Shown here: one piece after another, positions 1 to 10,976 of the stretch
How the letters are laid out: every line of letters starts with the position of its first letter
Numbering within the stretch: the first letter of the stretch is position 1
Source: Odontocerum albicorne
Lineage: Eukaryota; Arthropoda; Insecta; Trichoptera; Odontoceridae
NCBI GenBank assembly: GCA_949825065.1
Contig: OX463859.1
Coordinates: 15,705,220 to 15,769,219 of the forward strand
DNA length: 64,000 bases
Direction of reading: 5' to 3'
The notes under the pieces: generated by a model
Told to the model about the DNA's origin: nothing
What the model saw: only the letters and a program-made list of their open reading frames with translations
The model's database searches: none
Made by a program: the position numbers and the translations under genes

Positions 1-300
1 AAAGCACTCTGAGATGGTGTGATCATGTAAAACGAATGAATGAAGAAAGACTTACAAAACCAATATATAGTGCAAATGTAAATGAAACGCATGGTAGAAG
101 AAGACCAAGTAAAGTATGATTGGATGTAGTGAATGATATCTTGACAAAAGGAAACATAAAATTTAAAAAAAAATCGGAGGATTTGTATAATAAGGTGTAT
201 GAATGTATAGTAGAGGCGAAGGATGTGAATCAAGATAAGTTAGTATGGCGTTAAGTCCTCTTTGCCTACCTGACAGAAAAATGGCATATTGATGTATGTG
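1..300 (+). mobile_element. LINE-A fragment: RT C-terminus and 3' tail
   Basis: From base 3 the plus strand reads through STLRW, HVKRMNEERLTK and IYSANV, then the basic RRRPSKV stretch with an in-frame stop before LDVVND. This is the far C-terminus found in many insect non-LTR retrotransposon RT proteins. The 3' tail around 250-300 has 'tttgcctacc' and a degenerate 'gcatattgatgtatg' end. The fragment continues off the left edge. It is a dead 5'-truncated copy; the clade is not assigned. Confidence 0.75.
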
Positions 301-324
301 TATATGCGATGAAATATAGCAAAT

Positions 325-620
325 ATGTATATAATCATTAAATGATAATTTTTGTAGTGCCGTTTAAACAGCAAACTCCTCTTTAGGGCGCCCTTATTCA
401 GGATTTGAAATCCTTTACACATTTTGATAATACTCCTCAAAAAGGATTGTCTTTAAGTGCTTCCTTAAGCTGCACACGCCACCCATATCTTTGATACAAG
501 GATGTAGACTATTTCCCGCCACAAGACCAGCAACGGCAAAATCTTTTCCATAATACCCCCACCCTATTGGATTAAAAGCCAAGAGAATAACGAAAATCTT
601 AAGAAGCTGGTGATTATAGG
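325..620 (-). mobile_element. CR1-like LINE 3' end
   Basis: Read on the minus strand this holds the decayed RT C-terminus (equivalent of RVG..RAF.IAG..TW) followed by a cagctt(a)aggaagcac stretch, 'tattatcaaaatgtg' and the 3' tail. The tail, 'tagtgccgtttaaacagc' plus 'ctcctctttagggcgccc' on the plus strand, recurs near 2050, 28550, 31650, 31890, 44830, 48540 and 59410. Its position after the RT end here and at 44.3 kb identifies it as this LINE's 3' UTR. Confidence 0.6.
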
Positions 621-764
621 GACAGTTGAGAGAAAATGTGCAAGAGAAAGTTCTTTTATAAGATAGACGGACAAAATTTACTTTGCATGCAACATTGCAC
701 AGGACCAGGATATACTGAGACCGATGGTTTACACAGTTTTAAACATAGTAAAGGAATACCATAA

Positions 765-990
765 ACTAGTTTATCTTCTAGGCTGGGAGTTGCGGGTTCA
801 ATTTCCGTTGTTAACACATTTTTTAAACAATTCCAGTCTTCTTATTCCTTAAAGCCTTTAGAATATCTATTTGATATGTTGCATTGTATTTTATAACACC
901 TTCATTGTACACAGTACAATCTGGCGAGTTAATTGCCTGTGTCAATCGTTTCCAGCCAACCAGAGAAGTTTAAAGGTATCTTATGTAAAG
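765..990. mobile_element. SINE pieces in opposite orientations
   Basis: Bases 765-825 carry a plus-strand tRNA-like head ending in a B-box-like 'gcgggttcaatttccg'. Bases 903-985 carry the SINE 3' part in reverse: the complement reads 'tctctggttggctggaaac' and then 'aattaactcgccag'. They are probably two separate truncated insertions. There is no intact tRNA cloverleaf. Confidence 0.5.
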
Positions 991-999
991 ACTGCCTAA

Positions 1000-2035
1000 A
1001 AACCGTTTTTAAAATAATTTAAGTATTGAATCCGTAACTCGCGTGTAGGAAAACAGGGATCTTACCATGAAAATCGCTCATTTTCTTAACACTTCTCTGC
1101 GTTTTTTCATTAATTTCATTAAGTAAAGAGCACATTTATTATGTTAAGAAGGTTGTCGCAAAGTCAAACTAAGTAAATTGTAGAAGGTGATCTAATTTAT
1201 TATATGTCGGAAAAGAAAGAAGTTTGGAAAATAGCATGTAAAATAAATCAGGTAGTGGATCGGAGTGTGGTTATTATTGCGACAGGAGTTTGAAAACTTG
1301 GGCTTGCAGGATGCATGAGTGTGAACTCTTGAGTGTGGTGTGTTTTTGATGATTATGTGTGGGACATTGTAGGATGGACTTTTTGGTTTGTCTGGAATGA
1401 TGAATTTTGCGGTGTTTGACTCGCGTGTTACATACATGTTATACATACTCGTACATGTTACACTATTTATCAAGTTGATGAGAGTTTGCAAGTGGGTATT
1501 ATCATATATATATTCAACAATGGGAAAAGCATTAACTAATTTTTCTATGTAATATATCCTCAGTAAGATACAGACAAGATCATTGTTTACTGAGGATGTG
1601 GCAAATTGAATGCAACAGACTTGGATCCATTTAAATTGTGTGTCCACTAAAAAAATCTATAGTTTTTTTTCATTACTTATGTATTTATAAAAGCATGTTA
1701 TCTATAAAAAAATATTTTGCTAACATACACATCAGTTATCCAAATACCTTTCATTTTATTCATTTACAAAAAAAAAATAGTGATATTTTTCTAAAGAAAA
1801 TTGTACACTTGCAAACTGAATAAATAAAGTATCGCTGAATAATTGAGTGTCATGTCCGTTACTTCAGTTCGACATATAAGGGACTATATTAAGTTTTTTT
1901 ATCGAAAATTTACCAAGAAACGACGTACCTCATTCTTCAGCCACTCATGCCTAATAGATGTCATAACAATTTAAAGTTATGTATACAAAAATTTCTTCAA
2001 ACCGCAGAAGAAAATAAAAATGATAATTCAATAAA
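1000..2035. other. No gene recognised
   Basis: A+T-rich sequence. The open frames here are short, have no recognisable domain and no codon structure on either strand. It is probably old decayed repeat. Confidence 0.5.
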
Positions 2036-2039
2036 AATA

Positions 2040-2125
2040 ATAAAAGGACAGTTTATGTAGCGCCATTTAAAAAGCAGACTTCTTAAGGGCGCTCTAACTC
2101 GGTATTCAAACGTACTGTTATTGAC
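2040..2125 (-). mobile_element. CR1-like LINE 3' tail
   Basis: A solo copy of the 3' tail: 'tttatgtagcgccattt', 'cttaagggcgctctaactc' and 'ttcaaacgtactgttattg'. It matches the tails at 28540 and 31645, including the 'actattattgaca' edge. It has no coding capacity. Confidence 0.6.
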
Positions 2126-2289
2126 ATATTCAATATTTTACCAAAAAAAAACTAAAACAAGTTGAGTGTAAGGATAAGAACAAACTTAACATCATCTGCA
2201 TATGTTTAGGGAAACATATTTGGTAAAAACCGCAGAAAACTTGCCTAGGAAGACGAACTTCAAAGAAATCTTCTGACATGTGATAGTAG

Positions 2290-2560
2290 CTCTTTCGGTT
2301 TCAGGGTAAGTGTAGTGTATGTGTGTAGCGCCCCTTTTTGGGAGGTCTTATCAAAATGTAATCGTGTAGTCATACATTTTGATAAGACCTCCCAAAAAGA
2401 GGCTTGTTTAAGTGTTTCCTAAAGCTGCACACGTACATATCTTTAACATTTAAAGGCAGACATTGCACGCCATTTCACTAGCAATGTCAAAGCTCTGTCA
2501 TAATATCCCGCCGTAAAGGATCAATTCGGAACAATATTATTTTAGATGCAGACGAAACTG
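2290..2560 (-). mobile_element. CR1-like LINE C-terminal fragment
   Basis: The minus strand reads 'cgtgtgcagctttaggaaac' and then '..aagcctctttttgggagg', matching the RT C-terminal end at 430-600 and 44760. Upstream on the minus strand lies the decayed 'gacagagctttgacattgc' part. The 3' boundary is a perfect hairpin (listed separately), so this copy joins head-to-head with a short inverted piece of itself. Confidence 0.5.
2335..2398. repeat. Perfect 26-bp inverted repeat (hairpin)
   Basis: Arms at 2335-2360 and 2373-2398 are perfect reverse complements (core 'gggaggtcttatcaaaatgt') around a 12-base loop. The same core occurs singly in CR1-like LINE copies at 8635 and 60043, so one arm is native LINE sequence and the other an inverted copy. 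Confidence 0.9.
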
Positions 2561-2908
2561 ACCTGAAAGTTGTATTCCTTTTCGAAGGATTATCTCTTTA
2601 AAATATATAAAGGAGACGCCCCATTAAAGGACTTGAATACAAATGGAAAAAGTTTGAAATCAATCCGATCGCGACACACCAGACAATGTTGACTTTTAAA
2701 AGTGGATAGTATTTGTGACTACCATATAGGTATATATCAGCCTAGTACCTACAGTAACTTATATTATTAATAAAAAATTTAAAACATCATTTGTTCAGTT
2801 GGTAAAACGTGTAACTAGCCGATAAATGATTTAATTGTGTAGTATCATGAATAGATTTCATTGGTAGTCAAATCCTGACATAATCTGGGAATATTCGAGA
2901 AATAATCA

Positions 2909-2979
2909 CTGCGCCCCAACCGCGGGGCCATACGCTATCTGACTCCGTATTTCATGGCCCCACGGTTGGGGTGGTACTC
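2909..2979. repeat. G+C-rich hairpin, possible hAT-type terminal-repeat remnant
   Basis: Arms 2914-2931 ('ccccaaccgcggggccat') and 2954-2971 match with one mismatch around a 22-base loop. The hairpin stands out sharply from the A+T-rich flanks. The 'CCCAACCG.GGGGCCAT' motif recalls hAT terminal repeats, but no 8-bp target duplication is visible. Confidence 0.6.
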
Positions 2980-3214
2980 ACGGAGAGGTTAGAAACTAAA
3001 ATTGGAGTATGAAAATTCGCGATTCAGTACAAATACAAACATATTGACAATAAGCTGGATGCGATGCAACAAATTTGTTAATAAGTTTATATATATTTTG
3101 CTGAAAGGTGTATATTTAAAAAGGATACAACCTTTAAAATCAGTTATATATAATACAATACATGTTATTACAATAAATTCAACCCAATTACACAATTTTA
3201 TGATCTATTTAGTA

Positions 3215-3340
3215 TGAGGCTAGTCTTCTAACCCGGAGAGAGGTATGGTTTGGATTCCCGATGGAACCAAGTTTTAAAAAAATAATCCAGTTAAGTTTTT
3301 ACTTAAAGTCTCTTCTGGTTGGCTGGAAGATTTACAGGAA
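3215..3340 (+). mobile_element. tRNA-derived SINE copy
   Basis: The head has 'ctagtcttctaacccgg' and the degenerate B box 'tttggattcccgatggaac'. It is followed by the A-rich joint and the SINE 3' part 'tcttctggttggctggaag'. The order and spacing match the better copy at 10273. Confidence 0.65.
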
Positions 3341-3544
3341 GTCTGTGTAAATAGTTTAACAAAATTAGAATGAAAACAAATAACTAGTAAGAATTTAAAG
3401 ACAAGACGTGTTTGAGGAGGAGGAAGAGTAGGAGTCAATAATATAAGTCCACAAATTAAATATATTCAGCCGATGTCACCAACAATATTATAAACGAATG
3501 AATGATATTAATGAAAACATATAATTTCGATAACCATTACTCCC

Positions 3545-3930
3545 ACTACGTCATATCCTTCTTGGGATAGGCAGAAAAAAACATATGTCTACTTTATTGT
3601 ATCCTGGCCCACATTTTTAGCTAAAGCCACGTTCATATACCTCATCATGCATAGTATTATTTCACAAATGCTTTGAAATGTTTTCTCTTTTTAAATCTTT
3701 ACTCTATTTGGCCGTGCCATGGTTTTTTAGTCTTCCCAAACTATTTGTAACTTTCATACGTTATTTTTGTAAATATTTGATTATTCATTCTTCCTACGAA
3801 GCCGATCTGTCTCAATACTCTTCTTTTCTTCATCTCAAGTTCAGTATACTCCTCTGATACGTATGTTTCATAATTTCTTCTATCCTTATTCTGTGAAACA
3901 TGAAAAATTTTATGCAACGCTCTCATTTAT
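3545..3930 (-). mobile_element. LINE-A fragment, reverse orientation
   Basis: The plus strand starts with the reversed tail ('tccttcttgggataggcag'). Read on the minus strand toward higher coordinates are RRVLRQIGFVGRMNNQ and FTKITYES, equivalent to the LINE-A RT C-terminus. It is 5'-truncated and not functional. Confidence 0.65.
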
Positions 3931-5690
3931 TTTTAATTTATTTTACTTTCATCACTTCGAAGTTTTGTTTGCAAATCCTGATGGTTAGGGCCACGATTTC
4001 ATTATGAGCAGCCAGTTTTGTTTCTAATTAAATGCTCCGGATATTGTGTATAAACTATCAGTTACTCTTTTGCCTGATGCTATTCTTATCTTAATATCAC
4101 ACTGCACGACCTTCTAACATGAAGATGTTTCTAAACTTGGGTGCAGCTATATCTGCCTGACGTGACTTGTTTTTTTTTTTCTGTTTGAATTTTCAACGTT
4201 GATTATATTTTATTCATATTGTGTTATTTGGATTTTCCTGAAGCTGTCCACAATATTACATTATATTTAAAGTCTACATCTTGATTGTTTTTAGTCGATA
4301 ACAATGTATTTATGGCAATTTTAACGTATTAATTATGTTATTGAAATAGTTATATTATTGTTGCGTAATGTTTAATTAATGTCTTAGTGTTTGGTTAATG
4401 TTTGTTTTCTCGAGTAATATTTTAATAAAATCGATATTTTTCTGTTGAAAAGATTTGGAGATATTGGTGACCTGTGCAATTTTAAAAAGCACTTGAGTAC
4501 AAGCAACTGTTTTTGGGAGTCTTATAAAAAATATGATTATATCTGAACAGTCAACCTTAAACCATGTGTGTTACTTTCACATATTAGAATACCTTAAAAT
4601 AATTCTTTACAGTTCATTTCCTTTGTTAAATTTTCTTTGGTATTCTTACCAAATATATTTAAGTAAACAGATGCAGAAGCGGGAATACGCATGATCAATT
4701 AATGCAGCCACCACGCTTCTATCTTTACATTTAACTTTTTTTTTTGTAATATTTGAAACATGTTAATAATATTAGATTCAAATCCCGGTGCTGAACAAAT
4801 TAACCTTTGATTATTTTTATGCAAAGTTTCCTTAACTTGATTTAATGGCTGAAACAAGTGAGAAAAAAATTGTAACGATAGAAAATTTAGAAGCAAGAGA
4901 TCTTCGGCTGTAAGACTTAATAAAAAAATTGCAGAACTTCAAACAACGGGTTATAGATGAAAACAGGTTTATGAAGCAATAAATATAACCTTTTAATTCA
5001 CTCCAAGAGACGAATCGCTGTAAGAGGGTCCATAACAGCATGTTAATACATAATCGTTGTGAAATAGCTTTAGGGACATAGTGCAACAGTGTATTATCTA
5101 TTTGCAAAGCAGTTAAGTCTGTAGACTACTGCAGCTACACCCACTAGGATTTATGAGGCTTTGCACCATTTTATGTCCTAGCCTTGGTCTCGCATCCCCT
5201 TACTTGTAAACCATTTGCCTCTCTTGGTATGTCGCACTTTACTGCACATCTGCCGCCGTGTTATAGCTCTGACTGCAAGTGTTAATTATTATGCAGCTTG
5301 CACATTGTATTCCATTACAATTCATTCATTGCTTTTTGTTATTACGTGTTCTATAATTTGTAGTAAAATTTTGATAAATAATTTCCTTTGGCTGTTTTAT
5401 CGATTTGAAGCAATATTTAAGTTGACCTCAATTTTATAAAATGTATTCTAAACCGATAATCATAATTCAAAGGCGTAAAATCATATAACAAAGCAATGAA
5501 ATCATACATCAATGAAACAGTCTTATTATTTTTTCTTTTTCTATTTTGAAATTGAGAATTAGATTTTTTTTAAATGTAATTATAATACAAAATAAGGATT
5601 TACTAAAAACATGATGCATGTTGAAGAAATATGTTGTAATGCTGAAGATAAAGATGAATGATGGAGTATTGACAGATATTAAATAAATGA
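3931..5690. other. No gene recognised
   Basis: Mostly unassigned A+T-rich DNA. Bases 4630-4715 carry a motif ('tattcttaccaaatatattt', 'cagatgcagaagcgg') that recurs near 2200 (reversed), 38695, 48350 and 60190, probably part of a LINE 3' UTR. A minus-strand open stretch at 4832-5107 has no recognisable domain. Confidence 0.45.
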
Positions 5691-6060
5691 ATTCTGAAAG
5701 TCGGATCAGACTACTGCTGACGTTTGTAACAAGTTGATCTCGCTTTTCTCTCTCGCGTTCAGACGTTCAGGTATCTCATCCGTGATCTAGACTTAGGAGT
5801 TGCCTGATGGATCTTTTCTCGTTATTCCTGGAATGAATATATAAGACAATCATCCTCGGTATGCGACTGTGACTCGGACTGTGAATGTGGTCTGGATGAT
5901 GAAATTATAGATCATATATCTTCTTTCGGCTGTTCTTTGCGAAACATTTGATTTACTAAAATCCATATCTTTACCGCGTCCAATGACTGTTGCGGGTCGT
6001 CTTTTTTCGAGGAACTTTTCCACTTATAAATCAATTGTTAATTTTTTAATACTTATTTAG
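5690..6060 (+). mobile_element. LINE-B C-terminal relic (zinc-knuckle end)
   Basis: At 5852-5960 the plus strand reads CDCDSDCECGLDDEIIDH, then FGCSLRN. This matches the Cys/His-rich C-terminus of RNase H-bearing non-LTR retrotransposons and aligns with the minus-strand copy at 33.5 kb (CERGLNDETIDHVFFGC). After a stop, KIHIFTASND continues the match. Upstream sequence (5700-5850) is too decayed to read. Confidence 0.6.
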
Positions 6061-6887
6061 TTGAAACTTTAAATTATTTGGAATTGTTATTTTTTAAAGT
6101 AGTTTTTTTTATATTGAGTCATATAATTGCAAAATGACTTTGGTTTGGTGGCACAAATAATTCTTGTTTCGGTGGATTGCCTATTATGATATAAAAAAAT
6201 AGAATTTATTTAAAACACTATATGACATTATATTTCCCTCCTGTTTAACAATATTGCAAAGTTATTTAAGTGAACCACGTTCTAATGTTTCTTTGTTTTG
6301 ACTTGTTCCTATAATTTTCACAAAACTGGAAGTAAAGAAAGCACTAAAGGTTCATGACTCGGAATTCTGACTTTTATTGACTCATTATTCCGTAGAAACT
6401 TCCTTAACATTAACTATGTAGCATTTACCTTCGGTGAATTATTCATATTAATTCGATTTTATTCATTCTCGTTTATTAATTACAAGGCACGCACATTTGT
6501 TTGCAAAATTTGGGAATATTTTGCACTAAAAATTAAATGTAAACCTTACGAGAGAAGGGATCTGTATATGATGTAAGTTTGTTAATGGTTAAACCAATTA
6601 ATATGATTTTTGCAAGGTGTTTTTCTTCAATTGTTTAGATATTTAATTGTGAAAGAATGTTTGTCTCTTTTATCCCTTGTGATTGAGTTTGATTGTCAAC
6701 CATCATGTAAATGGAAGATGCCTATATGCGTATTGCTTTTTTAAATGTAAATGCTGTTGCACTACAGCAAGCACACATTCTTGATAAATTAAACCTGAAG
6801 TGATTACACTAAATACGATGATCAGGTTTTATCTGCTGCAACTGGTTATTAGGAAGTTTAATATAGCGTTATTTTTGTGTTGCTTAA

Positions 6888-7545
6888 CCCTTTAAGTACC
6901 GGAAGGTATCAGTATCGCTGATCCCTGAGGGCCGTGAATTTTTTATCAAAAATAAAACCTAATAGAATTATTTTTTTCGTATATATATTCAAGGGATATT
7001 ATAAAGACTACCAAATATGTACAATATGTGTCGTTTATGCCGCCGTTCACTCAGAAAAACACAACTAAAACTTTTACAAAATGTCAGGGTTGTCACAGCT
7101 TATCACAGAAAATACGGAAACATACATGAATAAACTATTTGATAGAATTAAAAGTATATGTAACACGAAAATATTACCTATTTTAATAACGCACGGAAAG
7201 TAAATAATGTAACTATTAAATCATTTAAGGAAAGTAAATAATGTAACGGTTAAACAAGTAAAACGCCAAACTGACAACCCTGAATTAGAGACACATGTCG
7301 ACTGTCATGAGAAGCTTTTAGGTAAATCTCTGTAAATTCGATATCAGTAAACTGTAATATTATAGTGTTAATTCATCATCTCAATAGATGTCTCTATATG
7401 TTCCATACTTTAGATTATTCGAATAAGTACTAGACATTGGTTAGAAACATACATAAAGATGAGCGATTTTACTCGCTAATTTTGTATGGCTGGTCCCATG
7501 GGCACGGCAACAGAGCGAGTAAAATCGCTTAAGGTACCTAACCGG
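6888..7545. mobile_element. TTAA-flanked MITE, piggyBac-type ends
   Basis: TTAA occurs at both edges (6884-6887 and 7546-7549). The ends read inward 'ccctttaagtacc' and 'ccggttaggtacc', an imperfect terminal inverted repeat. Length is 658 bp with no transposase. Inside are a duplicated 'ggaaagtaaataatgtaac' (7196 and 7232) and a 16-bp perfect hairpin near the right end. The TTAA target is the piggyBac superfamily hallmark; the short, imperfect ends keep confidence moderate. Confidence 0.5.
7462..7529. repeat. 16-bp perfect inverted repeat inside the MITE
   Basis: 'agcgattttactcgct' at 7462-7477 is exactly complemented at 7514-7529 around a 36-base loop. It lies just inside the right end of the TTAA-flanked element and may be a subterminal inverted repeat. 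Confidence 0.8.
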
Positions 7546-7719
7546 TTAATGACACTAAGAATTTATGATGACCAATATATAAGCTACAAAGTAACTTACA
7601 TTTTGATGTAAAATAGTGTAAAAGTTAAACTACTCTAGAAGTGAATCTGCCAGGAATAGAAAATTGGACAACCGCCTACTTGACGTGAATGTTAATGTCG
7701 CCGATTGTTTCTTCGTAGT

Positions 7720-8110
7720 ACTTTCATACATACATACATCACGCCAGTTCTCTGTTCGAATAGACAGAAAAGATAAAGCGCGATCTTTCCTATCAGAACA
7801 ACCATCCTTTGCCTCTTCCATATTCATACAGCTTTTCTATTTCTCTTACTCGTCATTTTACCTTTTTTCGAAATTTCAATCACTCAGTCAATCTATGTTT
7901 TTCTTGGTGGCCATCTACTACGACCCCCGTTCATTCTACATATCCAAACCACTACAATGTCTTCTTTTTCCTCCTACTTAATACATAAGTTTTAGCTCAT
8001 ATATTGACGCACCACATATTTTTCTCTGTCTACGCATTTTCACTGCATTTACTCGTCTATTTAATTAATGTTCTACGAACACGTTTAACTCCCATATATA
8101 CAATTTGGTA
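7720..8110 (-). mobile_element. LINE-A fragment, reverse orientation
   Basis: The plus strand opens with the reversed tail: 'catacatacatacatcacgc' and a decayed 'cgaatagacagaaa' box. The antisense of the GRPRK/WLD and MNE regions follows ('cgttcattctacatatcc'). Open frames across it are chance products of antisense pyrimidine-rich LINE sequence. Confidence 0.65.
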
Positions 8111-8429
8111 CTAATACGCTGCTGTGAACCATAATTTCAGGAGATCTTGATGTTGTTTGGTTTATATCTTTAAGAGTCCCATCGACTTTATTTCATATTA
8201 CAACTCGAAGTCCCTTTATTGAATGTCTCCACTGTGTCTTTCAAATCTGTGTCTAAGAAATGTTGCTTTGGAAAGAATTACTTTGACATTGGTGTCATCT
8301 TTGTAAAAAAATATTCTTTATACAATGTCTCAAGTGACGCGAACAGATTGATTTTAAACTTAGCTCTTTGTGTTTGAGTTATTTAATCGGATATCGCAAT
8401 TACATGTTTCGAATTTGTGACTGGGTGAT

Positions 8430-8650
8430 GTTGTTTCGGAAACGAGTAGAGCTGCGAGGTCAATTTCGTCTTTATCGAATAAATTGATTGTTCCGGATGG
8501 GTCTAATAGGGCGGGTATTATGACAGGGCTTTGCCGTTGCTAGTCTCATGGCGTGGAATGGTTCGTCTCAAAATATTAGATGCTTGAATGTTTTTGTGTA
8601 GATTTAGGAAGCATCCACAAAACAATAATTTTTGGGAGGTCTTAGAGGAT
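8430..8650 (+). mobile_element. CR1-like LINE RT C-terminal fragment
   Basis: The plus strand contains 'tcgaataaattgattgttcc' and then codons for SNRAGIMTGL, the decayed equivalent of SNRVGYYDRAF in the better copy at 59.9 kb. It ends at 'tttgggaggtctta'. Stops and frameshifts throughout. Confidence 0.55.
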
Positions 8651-8659
8651 TTTTCAAAG

Positions 8660-8850
8660 AGCCAAAGTTCATAGAGAGTGGCTGACTATTGAAATCCGGA
8701 AGGTGTCCTTCTTGGGTCATGTACTTAGAGGAGCAAAATACAAATTACTGCATCTGATCATCCAAGGCAAAATAGAAAGCCGAAGAGGTGTTGGCAGGAG
8801 GCAAATCTCCTGGCTCCGCAATATACGTGATTAGACTGGCCCACATGGTT
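8660..8850 (+). mobile_element. LINE-C RT C-terminal fragment
   Basis: The plus strand reads VSFLGHVLRGAKYKLLHLI, IQGKIESRRGVGRRQISWL and RNI. This is the typical C-terminus of an insect endonuclease-RT protein. A second copy is at 58.5 kb. It abuts the CR1-like fragment directly, suggesting one inserted into or recombined with the other. Confidence 0.7.
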
Positions 8851-8899
8851 CACAATCATACTTGATCAGGAGTGATTGCCTAGAAGTTCACTCTACACT

Positions 8900-9740
8900 C
8901 CGCGTTGATCCTTAAATGTTACTATCACATACAGGAATTTCTATAAGGTTTCCTTTGAAGTAGGCCTTTCCTGAATAAGTTGTTTTACAGAATATATTTT
9001 TTAAAACATGTATATATGCGAATAAATACTCAATATAATAGCTTCACGCGCCACCTTTTTGTCCTTAAACTTATTTGAGTTTTTTTTATGTTTCGATGAA
9101 AGTGAGTTCGATTTGGGCGTGTTAAAAAATATAATAATCAGAAATTTGATTTGAGTGGCATATAGTATACGAGTACGATAGAACAGCGTCAAATACAGCG
9201 GTTTAACATCATATTATATGTACATGGCGCTAAAGAATTTGATTGATTATTCATTGGTAAGAAAATTATAACATATATTAAACCTAAATTTTTCACCTTA
9301 TGAGATTCATAACATTTCCTGAATAAATTTATTTCAAACGTTCACAGGTAAGATTTTTAAAGGAAAAATTTAAAGCGAATTAAAAAAAACACCACATCTC
9401 TCTCCGGTGAGAGTATTTTTTCATAGTTTTCCAGCATCTTTTTTATTCCAATCTCTCTTTCCTTCTCTTACCCATCGATGACTTTGTTAAATATTTAAAT
9501 ATTGAAAGTTATTAATTATTTTTGTTACTGCATTTTTTTTCTCTAGACCAATAAAGCAAATCACCCATCTTTCGCTCCAAGCTTTGCAGAATTATTGTAA
9601 AGTTAGTTGGCATAGATGGCCACTTGGCAGTAAATTCACTAAAATATGCACTGAACGATTAATTTTTAAGTTAACACATAAATTAATAAAGAAAATAACA
9701 CCGTTACTCTGTCAAGTTAGATAGAGAAAATAGAGTGCCG
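8900..9740. other. No gene recognised
   Basis: A+T-rich. The 63-codon minus-strand frame at 9001-9192 has no recognisable motif. 'ccctactttt.ctcctctcc' pyrimidine tracts near 9400-9470 may be further LINE debris. Confidence 0.45.
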
Positions 9741-9744
9741 ATAC

Positions 9745-10050
9745 ATATTTTTCACCTTTGTTTCATCGATACACTTTTTCATAAAACTCCTACAATTTTT
9801 TGATTTTTACTTTTCTCCATTTCAAGATATCATTTACTTCATCAACTTGCATATTAATTGACCTTCCTCTATCACGATATCCGCTCATATTTCCACTTTA
9901 TATTTGTTTTGTTATTTTTCTTCATTCATTCGTTCATCGTGCCTAAACCATTTCAGAATGATCTCATTAAATTTAAGTGCACATTCGTCGCCAATTATTT
10001 TATTCCGTTTTTCATCATACATTGTTACCCTTTATTTTCTTCTTGATATT
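9745..10050 (-). mobile_element. LINE-A fragment, reverse orientation
   Basis: Plus-strand landmarks are 'ttcatcgatacactttttc', 'ctacaattttttgattttt' and 'cattcattcgttcatcgtgcc'. These are the antisense of the KxFMNE and HVKRMNE regions seen in other LINE-A copies. The reversed tail is missing or decayed. Confidence 0.5.
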
Positions 10051-10272
10051 TGAGATTTATAAAGAATTCAGTACACCTTTAAAATAGTAACTCATATTAT
10101 TCGTTTTATTTCTTTCAGGTAAGCATCATATTTTTCGATATTTCGTCCAGTCATCTTCGCTGTAAGTAGATTTTATAATTTTATTTAAGTAAATCATTTG
10201 TTTTATATTAATCTATTGTTTGATCTTACACTTTTCTCGTAACAAAGGTTTTTTATCTTTTAACCAATAAGA

Positions 10273-10461
10273 AAGATGACCTCCGTGGCCTGGTGGTAAG
10301 ACACTTGTCTGCCGATCCGGAGGTTGCGGGTTCGATCCCCGCTGGAACCCAGATTTTTTTAAATAGGATTCAAGTCTGGTTAACACTTAGGGCCTATAAA
10401 AACAGCTTTCTGGTTGGTTGGAAGAGATTGCTACATGGCAATAAACTCGCCAGGTAAAAAA

Positions 10462-10492
<31 letters not shown>
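10273..10492 (+). mobile_element. tRNA-derived SINE, best copy, with poly(A)
   Basis: The head has an A-box-like 'tggcctggtggtaagacac' and a near-consensus B box 'gcgggttcgatccccgc' at the spacing of a tRNA internal promoter. A T-rich joint follows, then 'tctggttggttggaagagat' and 'tggcaataaactcgccagg'. It ends in a nearly pure A run (10459-10492, one G). The long A tail implies a fairly recent insertion. It would be transcribed by RNA polymerase III and mobilised by a LINE. At least ten relatives lie in the window. Confidence 0.85.
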
Positions 10493-10539
10493 GATGTTTA
10501 AGAGGACTTAAGGGAAAACCAGATTAAACTATTTCTGAA

Positions 10540-10640
10540 AAATAAAAACTGAAAAAAAATAGATGCTGACGAGAATCGAAGCCACGACCATCGGGCTGGA
10601 AGACAAGAATCTTAACAACAAGGTCACGAAGGTCATTTAT
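10540..10640 (-). mobile_element. SINE head, reverse orientation
   Basis: 'gacgagaatcgaagccacga' on the plus strand is the reversed, mutated B box, and '..tcacgaaggtcat' the reversed 5' end. It lies tail-to-tail with the plus-strand SINE at 10273, making an inverted pair. Confidence 0.7.
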
Positions 10641-10799
10641 TTATTTTTAATAAAAACATCAAATGTGACATAACTATATATTGTATGGAAATCATTAACA
10701 TAAGGAAACAAGGAAAAAATGAAAACAAATTCATTAATATGACATCGAATCTCAACCATTACAAAGTAAGTAATTATAGAAATAAACATTATTAATTCG

Positions 10800-10976
10800 T
10801 CAAAGTAGAACAAGATATTTGGATGTTACATTAAATGGCCTCGCATCCACGACGTTTCATTAACAAGTCCATTTCAAATGTATTGTATCAAAGTAGAACA
10901 AAATATTTGGATGTTACATTAAATGACCCCGCCTCCACGACGTTTCATTAACAAGTTCATTTCAAATGTATTGTGT
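10800..10976. repeat. 88-bp tandem duplication
   Basis: 'tcaaagtagaacaa.atattt' starts at 10800 and again at 10888; both copies run to 'atttcaaatgtattgt' with only a few substitutions. Two copies and no coding content. Confidence 0.85.

Noticed and set aside
1192..1647. 151-codon minus-strand frame as a gene
   Set aside because: No recognisable domain, A+T-driven composition similar to non-coding flanks, and no splice or poly(A) support.
7664..7981. 105-codon plus-strand frame as a membrane protein (FYFSYSSFYLFSKF)
   Set aside because: It is the antisense of LINE-A, whose pyrimidine-rich complement always gives Phe/Ser/Leu-rich frames. The same pattern recurs at 53161, 27530 and 63284.
10273..10345. 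Functional tRNA gene
   Set aside because: A-box and B-box regions are good, but the sequence continues into the SINE body and poly(A) with no paired acceptor stem.
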